From: an uncultured Ruminococcus sp.
Lineage (GTDB): Bacteria; Bacillota; Clostridia; Oscillospirales; CAG-272
Reading direction: 5' to 3'
DNA: 52,973 nucleotides
Assembly (NCBI GenBank): GCA_905202255.1
Contig: CAJKRH010000008.1
Span: 1 to 52,973, forward strand
Part shown: piece by piece, positions 1-7,106 of the stretch
Position numbering within the stretch: position 1 is the first letter of the stretch
How the letters are laid out: each line of letters begins with the position of its first letter
The notes under the pieces: model-generated
Told to the model about the DNA's origin: nothing
Database searches by the model: none
The model's input: only the letters and a program-made list of their open reading frames with translations
Translations under genes and position numbers: made by a program

Positions 1-9
1 GCATGGTAG

Positions 10-28
10 GGGCGAACATTGTTCGCCC
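10..28. repeat. Short palindromic intergenic sequence
   Basis: GGGCGAAC at 10-17 and GTTCGCCC at 21-28 form a perfect 8-bp hairpin with a 3-nt loop. Palindromes of this GGGCGAAC type are common between genes in Clostridia, so I read it as the edge of a dispersed repeat. The following stretch to about 140 contains no gene that I can support. Confidence 0.5.
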
Positions 29-140
29 GCGAAGAATCATAAAGAAACTTTTCTTTTATCGTACTTTTGTGTGACCAAAAGCGCGGCAAAAACCCGACGA
101 ACGCCATAAAAATACAGATAAAAAAGTATCCTCAAAGCTC

Positions 141-188
141 TTGAAAAAAGCCTCGGCTTGTGATAAAATAGTATCACATCCGAGGCTT
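141..188 (+). promoter_or_regulatory. Promoter overlapped by a large dyad
   Basis: TTGAAA (141-146) and TAAAAT (164-169), 17 bp apart, form a sigma-A-like promoter for the gene starting at 216. A nested dyad lies over it: AAGCCTCGG (148-156) pairs with CCGAGGCTT (180-188), and inside that TGTGATA (159-165) pairs with TATCACA (172-178). The symmetry is centred on the -10 box, which suggests an operator. A terminator reading of the minus strand (it is followed there by a T run) is possible, but no minus-strand gene lies upstream of it in that sense. Confidence 0.5.
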
Positions 189-215
189 AAAAAAGGCAAT
201 CAAAAGGAGCTAAAA

Positions 216-1811
216 ATGAAAAAGAAGTATCTGTTTTATATCACGGGCTTTTTTTCGGGTCTTTCCGTAATGGCGATAGAGCTTGGCGCATCGCGACTGA
301 TGGCACCGTACTTTTCTTCTTCGCAGATAGTATGGACTATCATCATCGGCACGATAATGATAGCTATGGCACTGGGAAATATTCTCGGCGGAAAAATGGC
401 TGACAAAAGCGAAAATCCGGACAGGCTTTTTACATGGATATTTGCCGCGGCTACATGGACGATGCTTATCCCGCTTCTCGGTAAATTCGTGATATCGGGT
501 GTTGCTGTTGTACTGGCGCTTTTTGTGACAAAGAATTATCTCATCTGGGCGGCGCTTGTTTCCTGCATACTCGTTTTCGTCTTTCCGCTTCTTGTGCTCG
601 GCATGGTGACGCCGAATCTTGTGAAATTCGCCGTTTCCAGCCTTGAAGAAAGCGGACGCACGGTCGGCATAATCGAAGCCTGCAATACCGTTGGCAGCAT
701 ACTCGGAACATTTCTGCCGACTTTCGTCACGATTCCTTATATCGGCACGGCGCTTACCTTTGTTATATTCGCATCACTGCTTTATATTGTTTCGATAACA
801 TATTTCATCCTGCGCAAAAAATTCATAGTGAAATGCTCGGTTATCGCCGCGGTGGCGCTTGTTCTCGGCATACTCTCGATGAATATCGGCGTGGCTTTCT
901 GGAACGGCAATATACTCTATGAGGGCGAATCCATATACAATTATCTGCGCGTGGAAGAGGACGATAATTCGCTTATTCTTTCCACGAATGTGCTTTTCGG
1001 CGTTCAGTCCATAAAGCGCAAGCAGGGCGGGCTTACGGGAATGTATTATGACTGCGCACTTGCCGCGCCCGCTATGGCAAAAAATTCTCCCGATGATGAA
1101 ATATCCGTCTGTATTCTCGGGCTCGGCACGGGTACCTTTGCCATGCAATGCGAAAAATATTTCGGCGTGACGGATACGGACGGTGTCGAGATAGACAGGA
1201 AGATAGTGAAGCTGGCATATGAATATTTTGATCTTTCCGACAATGTGAATGTCTTTGTCGAGGACGGGCGGGCTTTTATTTCGCGCACGGAAAAGAAATA
1301 TGATGTCATCATGGTAGATGCCTATCAGGATATAACGATACCTTTTCATATGTCGAGCAGGGAATTTTTCTTTGAGGTGCGTTCGCATCTCAAAGAAAAC
1401 GGCGTCATGGTTGTCAATATGAATATGTATACCGAGGCTGACGGCGGAATAAACGATTATCTCTGCGGGACGATACTTTCGGTTTTCGATTGCGCCTACA
1501 CATATACCACGGGCGGCACGAATATCGAGCTTTTTGCTTCTTCCGGTTTTGACTGCGCAGAGCGCCTTCGCGAAAATCTGCCGATGCTCTCGGGTGAGCT
1601 TCGTCCCTTTCTCTCCGGTGTGAGCGATTCGCTCGAGAAAAAGGAAAAATCAGATTATATCTTCACGGATGACAAAGCGCCTGTCGAGCTTCTCGGCATG
1701 CGCGTGCTTGACGAAATGATAGTAGACGAGCTTTCCGCCGTGAAAGAGATGATAAAAGGCAAAAGCATAGGTGAGCTTTTTGATATGCTCATCTCGGGAC
1801 AGTTTGCCTGA
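216..1811 (+). CDS. Membrane-fused spermidine synthase-like aminopropyltransferase
   Basis: The N-terminal ~220 residues are hydrophobic with about seven membrane segments. The C-terminal half is a SAM-methyltransferase-like fold of the spermidine synthase family. Visible motifs are a glycine-rich nucleotide loop LGLGTGTF near residue 302, the acidic VEID end of the second strand near 325, and DAYQD followed by IPFHMSSREFF near 367, the region that binds substrate in polyamine aminopropyltransferases. Such MFS-like/spermidine synthase fusions are known in bacteria but few have a proven substrate. The start at 216 is chosen because AAAGGAG lies 7 nt upstream; the longer frame to 141 overlaps the promoter. 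The DUF4317 gene follows 25 bp downstream. It may relate to polyamine metabolism, as a potABCD importer lies 38 kb away, but that link is inference. Confidence 0.85.
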   Translation: MKKKYLFYITGFFSGLSVMAIELGASRLMAPYFSSSQIVWTIIIGTIMIAMALGNILGGKMADKSENPDRLFTWIFAAATWTMLIPLLGKFVISGVAVVLALFVTKNYLIWAALVSCILVFVFPLLVLGMVTPNLVKFAVSSLEESGRTVGIIEACNTVGSILGTFLPTFVTIPYIGTALTFVIFASLLYIVSITYFILRKKFIVKCSVIAAVALVLGILSMNIGVAFWNGNILYEGESIYNYLRVEEDDNSLILSTNVLFGVQSIKRKQGGLTGMYYDCALAAPAMAKNSPDDEISVCILGLGTGTFAMQCEKYFGVTDTDGVEIDRKIVKLAYEYFDLSDNVNVFVEDGRAFISRTEKKYDVIMVDAYQDITIPFHMSSREFFFEVRSHLKENGVMVVNMNMYTEADGGINDYLCGTILSVFDCAYTYTTGGTNIELFASSGFDCAERLRENLPMLSGELRPFLSGVSDSLEKKEKSDYIFTDDKAPVELLGMRVLDEMIVDELSAVKEMIKGKSIGELFDMLISGQFA

Positions 1812-1836
1812 GCAAAAATTACAGAGAGGTTTAAAA

Positions 1837-2970
1837 ATGAACACAAAGGAAATTTCGGAAATCAAAAAGACGCTCAGTCCGGACAGAAGCACGATTGCTT
1901 CCGTTTGCGGCTGTTATGTCAATGCAAGCGGAGAGATAATAGCAAAATTTTCGCGTCCGCTCGGACTGATGGGAGAGGATGAGGCTGAAAAATATCTCTT
2001 CATTTTCAAAAAGACGATATCGGGTTCGCTTTCCAAGAACCTTTTCAATATGGATTTTTCGACAGCGCAGGTTTCGGGCGGGGAAGAATACAAGCTGCTT
2101 TCGCGCCTGCGCACAAGTGAACTCGGCGATGAAGAAGCGCTCGATGCTTTCTATGCGCTTATCGCCAAGAGCGTCGCCATGAAAGATAATTATGTGATAC
2201 TGCTCGCCTATGCAAAATATGATGTGCCTTTCAAGCATATCGACGGAAATACGCTTGCCGACGATTCGAGCGAGATTTTCTCGCATATATTCTGCTCGGT
2301 TTGTCCTGTGAAAGCTTCAAAAGCATCGCTTACATACGACCCCGATGAGAAGCTTTTCCGCAATAATGCTGGCGCTTCCGCCGTTTCTGCGCCTGAAATG
2401 GGCTTTATGTTTCCGGCTTTTGACTGCCGCCGCACAAATATTTACGGTGCGCTCTTCTATACGAGAACGACAAAGGATACGCATTCCGATTTTACGGGTG
2501 CTGTATTCGGAAATGATATTCCCATGCCTGCCGATGCTCAGGAGGAAAGCTTCCGTGCGCTGATATCGGAGACGCTTGCCGATGCCTGCGACCTCACGGC
2601 GATAAAGGAAATGCGCCGTCAGATAGAAGAGAAGATAGAGGAGCACAAGGCAAGCGGCGAAGAAGAGCCGCTCACGCTGGACGGCGGCGCGATAAAGGAG
2701 ATACTGGCAAACTGCGGCGCATCTGAAGAGGGACTTGCCGCATTTTCCGAGAGTTTCAAGGAAAATTTCGGCGAGATGACGGAGCTTGACCCGAAGAATC
2801 TGATAAATACGAAGAAATTTGAACTCCGTACACCCGATGTTGTGATAAAGGTAGCACCCGATAAGCCAGAGCTTGTGCAGACGAAAGTTATCGGCGGCGC
2901 GAAATTTATAATGATTCGCGCTGACGAGGGCGTGGAGCTTAATGGACTGAATATGTTGATAGAAGAATAA
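1837..2970 (+). CDS. DUF4317 family protein
   Basis: This 377-residue soluble protein begins MNTKEISEIKKTLSPDRSTI and continues with a GCYVNASGE stretch, both typical of the DUF4317 family of Clostridia, whose function is unknown. The C-terminal end carries the family-like segment ADEGVELNGLN. Position 1837 is chosen as start because an AGAGAGGT ribosome site precedes it; the longer frame runs into the upstream gene. It lies 25 bp after the membrane aminopropyltransferase and is probably cotranscribed with it. There is no signal peptide or membrane segment. A hairpin terminator follows at 3081. Confidence 0.85.
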   Translation: MNTKEISEIKKTLSPDRSTIASVCGCYVNASGEIIAKFSRPLGLMGEDEAEKYLFIFKKTISGSLSKNLFNMDFSTAQVSGGEEYKLLSRLRTSELGDEEALDAFYALIAKSVAMKDNYVILLAYAKYDVPFKHIDGNTLADDSSEIFSHIFCSVCPVKASKASLTYDPDEKLFRNNAGASAVSAPEMGFMFPAFDCRRTNIYGALFYTRTTKDTHSDFTGAVFGNDIPMPADAQEESFRALISETLADACDLTAIKEMRRQIEEKIEEHKASGEEEPLTLDGGAIKEILANCGASEEGLAAFSESFKENFGEMTELDPKNLINTKKFELRTPDVVIKVAPDKPELVQTKVIGGAKFIMIRADEGVELNGLNMLIEE

Positions 2971-2973
2971 ACG

Positions 2974-3059
2974 GGATGCTAAAAAAGTGCAGAACGAAAA
3001 AGTGAAAGGGTAAATGCTTTTATTGGATAAAGGCATTTATTAAAGCTTAAATTTTTTAG
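2974..3059 (+). repeat. Dispersed 86-bp structured repeat, copy 1
   Basis: It begins 4 nt after the DUF4317 stop codon. It matches 44725-44811 over its whole length at roughly 80% identity, including an identical 15-base core GTGAAAGGGTAAATG. An internal hairpin pairs 3012-3021 with 3029-3038, and the ends CTAAAAAA and TTTTTTAG are complementary. The hairpin in the second copy has compensating base changes. Confidence 0.75.
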
Positions 3060-3080
3060 TAATATCGATTTATAAGGATG

Positions 3081-3116
3081 GCAGGAAATCCGCGAGCGGA
3101 TTTCCTGCGTTTTATT
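3081..3116 (+). terminator. Rho-independent terminator after the DUF4317 gene
   Basis: GCAGGAAATCCGC, loop GAGC, GGATTTCCTGC, then GTTTTATT. The stem is strong and the T-rich tail follows on the plus strand, so it would end the first operon just beyond the dispersed repeat. Confidence 0.8.
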
Positions 3117-3132
3117 AAATTCACTTTTTCTC

Positions 3133-3300
3133 TCGCCGAAAATCGCACTCACAATTAAAGTTTTCGCCCGCCTTTTTCAAAAGGCGGCGCGTTCAAAGGC
3201 GCGGAGCCTTTGTCGCGCTCCACAGAGCGCGAAATTTTCTTTCGGCGGTTTTCTTTTTTATAGCTTTTTCTTTTGCGCCTGCTTCGTCAAAAGAAAAAGC
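3133..3300. repeat. Cluster of consecutive hairpins in a long intergenic region
   Basis: No gene is visible between 2971 and 3445. This part holds a chain of perfect or near-perfect inverted repeats: CGCCTTTT/AAAAGGCG (3169-3186), CAAAGGC/GCCTTTG (3194-3212), TCGCGCTC/GAGCGCGA (3213-3232) and a 13-bp arm pair GCTTTTTCTTTTG/CAAAAGAAAAAGC (3263-3300). An outer GCCGAAA/TTTCGGC pair brackets the first three. It resembles palindromic dispersed elements of Clostridia genomes. Confidence 0.55.
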
Positions 3301-3403
3301 GGATAAAGGACTTAAAATTTTGTTTCGGCTGTTGTATGTACTTTGATTTTATTTTGTAGATACTCCGAAGACGGCGGCATCTGCAAAAATCCACCATATC
3401 AAC

Positions 3404-3437
3404 CAAAAACGGGAAGCCATGCGGCTTCCCGTTTTTT
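3404..3437 (-). terminator. Terminator of the SGNH hydrolase gene
   Basis: AAAACGGGAAGCC, loop ATGC, GGCTTCCCGTTTTTT. The A and T tracts on both sides make it potentially bidirectional. It sits just past the stop codon of the minus-strand hydrolase gene. Confidence 0.85.
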
Positions 3438-3445
3438 GTATATCA

Positions 3446-4684
3446 TTATTTCTTTTTCTTCACCGCATAAACAGCATATGCGCCGCCGAGGAGCACGATA
3501 ATGCATATTATCGGCAGACCTACCTTGGCAAATGCATTTCCGCTTTCGGAAGAAGTGCCGGAGGCTGGCTGCACGGTGGCGATGGCTGATGTGACTTTGG
3601 CGGCAGTTGTAGTAGTTTCGGCTGTAGTGATAGCAGCGGTTGTGGCGATTGTAGTAGTTGCAGTAGTTGCGGTTGTTTCCGCCGTGGTCGCTTCGGTTGT
3701 GGTCGCTTCGGTTGTGGTCGCTTCGGTTGTGGTCGTAGCCGTTGTGGCAGTCGTTGCTGTCGTGGAGGTTGCGGTAGTGGTGGTTGTCGCAGTTGTCGTA
3801 GTAGAAGTGGTCGCAGTTGTTGCAGATGTCGTTGTTGCGGTTGTAGATGTTGTTGCGGTGGTTTCCGTAGTTGCTTCGCTTTCGGAAAATTGCGGATAAT
3901 CTGCCGCGATATGTCTCTCGAGCAGTTTTGCTATCTCCGCATGCCCGACTGCCGACGGATGAAAATCAAACTTTGTATAGTCGAGCGTTCCGTTCATGAG
4001 TGCCCAGATATCCTGCGCCGAAATGTTGCTTGCCGTAGAGAAGCAAGCCTTATTTCCGTTGAGCGCGGCGGCGACATCGACTACAGCGCAGTTCTTTTCC
4101 GCGGCACGCGTGCGGATTATATTATTTAACCTGACGATATACGGGTCAAGCAATGTTCCCGCGTTGTATCTGTCCATCACGGTGAGGTTGCCGTAGGGAT
4201 TGTAGAGCGTCTGGATATACACCTTGCAATCGTGATTTTGCTCGCGGATAGCTGAAAATATCGCGCGGAGATTTTCATCGAAAGCCGCATATGTAGCGTC
4301 GATTTCGGCGGAGTGATCGGCAACATCCAGCCCGAGTGCCTGCGGAAGTATGTACTTGTATTTATCAAGCAGGTCGTTTCCGCCTATCGAAACGGAAATA
4401 AATTCCGCGCCCGCTATATTGCGCTTTATTTCCTCACTGCCGTTTATTTTTGTGAGAAGGTCGGCACTTGTCGCACCGTCAACGCCGTAATTCCGCTCGG
4501 CAATACCGAGCTTATTTGAAACGAGCGTGGCAAATCGCATCGTTTTATCGGCAAGACCGTAACCTGTGGTTATCGAATCGCCGAAAATGAGGTAATCTCC
4601 GCTTTCCTTCGCATGAGTGCAGAGCGAAAATCCGATGCAAAAGAGAATTATTGCCGCTAAGACAACAGAAATCAGTTTTTTCAA
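3446..4684 (-). CDS. Secreted, membrane-anchored SGNH/GDSL hydrolase
   Basis: This 412-residue protein has a signal peptide (residues 1-25, KK then a hydrophobic run), a GDS box with the likely nucleophile Ser37, the oxyanion-type block VSIGGND near residue 97, and the catalytic-pair motif DFHPSAVGH near 242. It is therefore a lipase/esterase of the SGNH family. Residues ~270-380 are an almost pure Thr/Ala/Glu stalk, and the end is a membrane helix (~386-408) followed by KKKK. The catalytic domain is probably held outside the cell on an extended, possibly glycosylated, stalk. The start is TTG at 4684 with only a poor ribosome site, so it is less certain than the rest. A promoter at 4720-4748 drives it. 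The substrate cannot be read from the sequence; peptidoglycan or glycan deacylation is possible. Confidence 0.85.
   Translation of the reverse strand: MKKLISVVLAAIILFCIGFSLCTHAKESGDYLIFGDSITTGYGLADKTMRFATLVSNKLGIAERNYGVDGATSADLLTKINGSEEIKRNIAGAEFISVSIGGNDLLDKYKYILPQALGLDVADHSAEIDATYAAFDENLRAIFSAIREQNHDCKVYIQTLYNPYGNLTVMDRYNAGTLLDPYIVRLNNIIRTRAAEKNCAVVDVAAALNGNKACFSTASNISAQDIWALMNGTLDYTKFDFHPSAVGHAEIAKLLERHIAADYPQFSESEATTETTATTSTTATTTSATTATTSTTTTATTTTTATSTTATTATTATTTTEATTTEATTTEATTAETTATTATTTIATTAAITTAETTTTAAKVTSAIATVQPASGTSSESGNAFAKVGLPIICIIVLLGGAYAVYAVKKKK
3684..3735. repeat. 15-bp tandem repeat inside the hydrolase stalk
   Basis: The 15-mer GTGGTCGCTTCGGTT repeats about 3.5 times with a perfect period. 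In the gene it encodes the TTEAT repeats of the Thr-rich stalk, and its copy number could vary by slippage without breaking the frame. Confidence 0.85.
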
Positions 4685-4719
4685 GTTTCATTACCGTCCG
4701 AAAAGTATTTTGTGCTTTT

Positions 4720-4748
4720 ATTCTACCACCGACTGCGACAGCCGTCAA
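4720..4748 (-). promoter_or_regulatory. Promoter of the SGNH hydrolase gene
   Basis: On the minus strand TTGACG (4743-4748) and TAGAAT (4720-4725) are separated by 17 bp, a good sigma-A-type match about 36 bp before the TTG start codon. Confidence 0.6.
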
Positions 4749-4788
4749 TATATTTTACGCTTTTTCATCGGTATTTAATATAAAACGC

Positions 4789-4817
4789 TTGAAAGCGCGG
4801 AGATATTATGATAAAAT
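4789..4817 (+). promoter_or_regulatory. Promoter of dut
   Basis: TTGAAA (4789-4794), a 17-bp spacer and TAAAAT (4812-4817), ending 32 bp before the dut start codon. Confidence 0.55.
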
Positions 4818-4849
4818 ATCATTGCAAATATTTTCAGAGGTATACTATA

Positions 4850-5293
4850 ATGAACAAAACAAAACTCAGAATAAAAAAACTTGACGAGAGGGCGACAGTT
4901 CCCTCATACGGAAGCGAATTTTCCGCAGGTGCGGACATTTATGCGCTCTGCGATGAACCGATGACAATAGAAGCGGGGAAGACCGCATTTGTCCATACGG
5001 GCATTTCGCTTGAAATTCCCGAGGGACTTGTCGGGCTTATCTATGCGAGAAGCGGACTTGCCTGCAAGAGCGGACTTGCGCCCGCAAACAAGGTCGGCGT
5101 GATAGACAGCGATTATCGCGGGGAGATAGTCGTCGCTCTGCACAATCACGGTGATGTTGCGCGCACCGTTTCCATGGGAGACAGAATAGCGCAGATAGTT
5201 TTCGCGCCGTATGTCTATGCCGATTTTGAGGAAGCGGACGAGCTTTGCGATACTGCAAGAGGAAGCGGCGGCTTCGGCTCCACAGGAAAATAA
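4850..5293 (+). CDS. dut: dUTP diphosphatase (dUTPase)
   Basis: The 147-residue protein hydrolyses dUTP to dUMP and pyrophosphate, keeping uracil out of DNA and supplying the dTMP precursor. All five motifs of the trimeric dUTPase family are present in order: SAGADIYA, ARSGLA, GVIDSDYRGEI with the catalytic Asp, GDRIAQIVF, and the C-terminal P-loop-like arm RGSGGFGSTGK. Length is normal for the family. The start at 4850 follows CAGAGG; the upstream in-frame ATG at 4808 lies inside the -10 region and is rejected. It stands alone between a divergent hydrolase gene and a repeat-rich region. Confidence 0.97.
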   Translation: MNKTKLRIKKLDERATVPSYGSEFSAGADIYALCDEPMTIEAGKTAFVHTGISLEIPEGLVGLIYARSGLACKSGLAPANKVGVIDSDYRGEIVVALHNHGDVARTVSMGDRIAQIVFAPYVYADFEEADELCDTARGSGGFGSTGK

Positions 5294-5339
5294 ACGGGGC
5301 ATAAAACGGGAGAGGGTAACGATAAATTTTGTATTGATA

Positions 5340-5372
5340 CGCCAGCCTCCCTTGTGTAAAGGGAGGCTGGCG
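5340..5372. repeat. Intergenic palindrome with 14-bp perfect arms
   Basis: CGCCAGCCTCCCTT (5340-5353) and AAGGGAGGCTGGCG (5359-5372) form a perfect hairpin with a 5-nt loop. There is no T tract on either side, so it is more like a REP or MITE end than a terminator. Similar CCTCCCTT palindromes are widespread in Clostridia. The rest of 5294-5470 shows nothing that I can name. Confidence 0.65.
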
Positions 5373-5474
5373 CAAATGGAGGCTTGCTACCGTGGTGTGA
5401 TGTCGCTTCTCTGTACGAAATTATCTTCCAACCTGCGGTTGGATGAAAATGCTGCTTGTCAAACCGACGCGTCA

Positions 5475-5531
5475 TTGCTTTTCTGCGGAAGGCGGTTTAT
5501 AATGTGATTGTAGCTACAAAAAAACAATCAC
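5475..5531 (+). promoter_or_regulatory. Promoter and likely operator of the XRE regulator
   Basis: TTGCTT (5475-5480), a 17-bp spacer and TATAAT (5498-5503). Directly after the -10 box lies a perfect 12-bp palindrome, TTGTAGCTACAA (5508-5519), bracketed by GTGATTG (5504-5510) and CAATCAC (5525-5531). A palindrome over the start point of a one-component regulator gene suggests autorepression. Confidence 0.65.
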
Positions 5532-5542
5532 GGAGGTTAAAT

Positions 5543-6331
5543 ATGGAAAATTTCAGACTTAACGAACAAATTGCTTTTTTGAGAAAAGCGAAAGGCACAA
5601 CACAGGAAGAACTGGCAAAAGCGCTCGGCGTGACAAATCAGGCGGTCAGCAAATGGGAATCATCACAGTGCTGTCCCGATATTCAGCTTCTTCCCGATAT
5701 AGCCGATTATTTCGGCGTGTCCATAGACGAGCTTATGGGATATAAAGGCGCCGATACATCCGCCGACATTGTATTGCAGCTTCGCACGGCTATAGACACC
5801 ATGCCCGCGGGCGATGATGCTAAGACGGTGCTGAAACTGGCATACACGCTCCACGCAGCATATTTTTCAAAGGTTATGCGTCGTTCCGGCGGAAATCCCG
5901 GCTTTGACGCCGACAGTGCCGTAGAACATGCCGGAAACGCGGAATGGGGAATGTCATGCATGGCACTGCCGGATATAACTACGCGTATGCGTTATGGCTC
6001 GGTATTCTTTTCGGACAATAAAAATTTTCATCTTGAAAGAACAGAAATGATATCCGAACTTTGCGGTCATATGAAAACTCTCGGCGATATACAAGCTATG
6101 AAGATATTCGCGGCGCTTTATGCGCTGACTGTAAAGGATGAGAGCGCATATGCGGGTATAAAGGAAATAGCCGAGCGCGCAGAAATCTCAGAAAACACCG
6201 TTTCGGAGTATCTCGAGGGAAAGCTCTCCGGATATTTATCTGTTCAAAGCGACAAAGGGGGCTATGCCTACCGTATTTACAAGCAGTATATGCATATAGT
6301 CCCGATTCTGGCGATGATTTGCAATCCGTAA
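5543..6331 (+). CDS. XRE-family transcriptional regulator with C-terminal domain
   Basis: This 262-residue protein has a Cro/C1-type helix-turn-helix at residues ~8-60, with the typical run TQEELAKALGV, NQAVSKWE and PDIQLLPDIADYF. A ~190-residue C-terminal part follows that I do not recognise. It is mostly helical, and at its end it carries a segment resembling a second winged-helix motif (around AERAEISENTVSEYLEGKL). It probably binds a small ligand or mediates dimerisation. The start at 5543 is set by CGGAGGT 6 nt upstream; the longer frame runs through the promoter. No target other than its own promoter is suggested, and its convergent neighbour is a VTT membrane protein. Confidence 0.85.
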   Translation: MENFRLNEQIAFLRKAKGTTQEELAKALGVTNQAVSKWESSQCCPDIQLLPDIADYFGVSIDELMGYKGADTSADIVLQLRTAIDTMPAGDDAKTVLKLAYTLHAAYFSKVMRRSGGNPGFDADSAVEHAGNAEWGMSCMALPDITTRMRYGSVFFSDNKNFHLERTEMISELCGHMKTLGDIQAMKIFAALYALTVKDESAYAGIKEIAERAEISENTVSEYLEGKLSGYLSVQSDKGGYAYRIYKQYMHIVPILAMICNP

Positions 6332-6363
6332 TTTCAGTCGCGGAAAAGCTTTTGACAAAATAC

Positions 6364-6401
6364 AAACATCCCACAAGCCGATTTCGGTTTGCGGGATGTT
6401 T
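6364..6401. terminator. Bidirectional terminator between convergent genes
   Basis: AACATCCCACAAGCCGA, loop TT, TCGGTTTGCGGGATGTT: a 17-bp stem with two imperfect positions, in the gap between the XRE gene and the minus-strand VTT-domain gene. Confidence 0.7.
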
Positions 6402-6406
6402 CATAT

Positions 6407-7087
6407 TCAGTTATTTTGCTTTTTGACTTCTGCAGGGGCTGACTCTGCCGCCGCTTTTGCGCTCTTTTTCTTGAGATATAAAAGTGAAATGCAGATTATC
6501 ACGATATCTATAGCGACGGGAATGAAATCATACCATGAGAGATGCGCTCTCTTGCCGCCGAGGATTATCCATATCACGGCGCCGGGGAATGTACCGATGA
6601 CACTGCTCGCTATATATGGCAGATACGGCATTCCGAGCGAGCCGAAAAATGTACCGAGCAGTTCGCTCTGGAGTCCCACGGCATGGAGGGCAAGCGAAAG
6701 CACAAACGAATATTTTTCGCCCTTGGTATAATATTTTTTCAGCTTCTCATGGCGTTCTATCATCGCATTGACATCGTTTTTTCCGATTCTGCCGATAAGA
6801 TACGAAACGGTGAAATTGAGCACTGTGCCGACTATGGCTATCGGTATGGCATACTTTAAATCAAAGAGCAGACCGCAAGCCGCGGCAAGTGCCATATAGA
6901 GTATGACGGGCACGAAGCCTTTGACCGAGAAGAGCAGCAGGAGCACTGCGGCGGCTTTCGGATTATTCTTTTCAAGCAGGGAAGAGAGCTTATCCGCCGA
7001 TACGGGATTTTTGAGAAAGTATATCACGGCGGCGATTATCACAGCCGCCATGACGATATATTTGATTAACTTTTTCCTGTCTTTCAT
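6407..7087 (-). CDS. TVP38/TMEM64 (VTT/DedA-like) family membrane protein
   Basis: This 226-residue integral membrane protein has about five to six hydrophobic segments. The central VTT-domain pattern shows as GFVPVILYMALAAACG, then GTVLNFTVSYLIGR and, near the end, YLPYIASSVIGTFPGAVIWIILG. Members are linked to lipid scrambling or transport and membrane homeostasis in other organisms; the role here is inferred only at that level. It lies 19 bp after the rhamnosidase-like gene on the same strand and may be cotranscribed, although its own ribosome site is weak. The C-terminus is Lys/Ala-rich and cytoplasmic. Confidence 0.85.
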   Translation of the reverse strand: MKDRKKLIKYIVMAAVIIAAVIYFLKNPVSADKLSSLLEKNNPKAAAVLLLLFSVKGFVPVILYMALAAACGLLFDLKYAIPIAIVGTVLNFTVSYLIGRIGKNDVNAMIERHEKLKKYYTKGEKYSFVLSLALHAVGLQSELLGTFFGSLGMPYLPYIASSVIGTFPGAVIWIILGGKRAHLSWYDFIPVAIDIVIICISLLYLKKKSAKAAAESAPAEVKKQNN

Positions 7088-7106
7088 TTTTTACATCCGC
7101 ATGAAA

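Noticed and set aside
3684..3735. CRISPR-like short repeat
   Set aside because: The units are contiguous with no spacers and encode the protein stalk.
3501..3899. Val-rich 132-residue frame on the plus strand
   Set aside because: It is the antisense of the Thr/Ala stalk of the SGNH hydrolase; its Val repeat is only the complement of the ACN/GCN codon repeat and it has no ribosome site.
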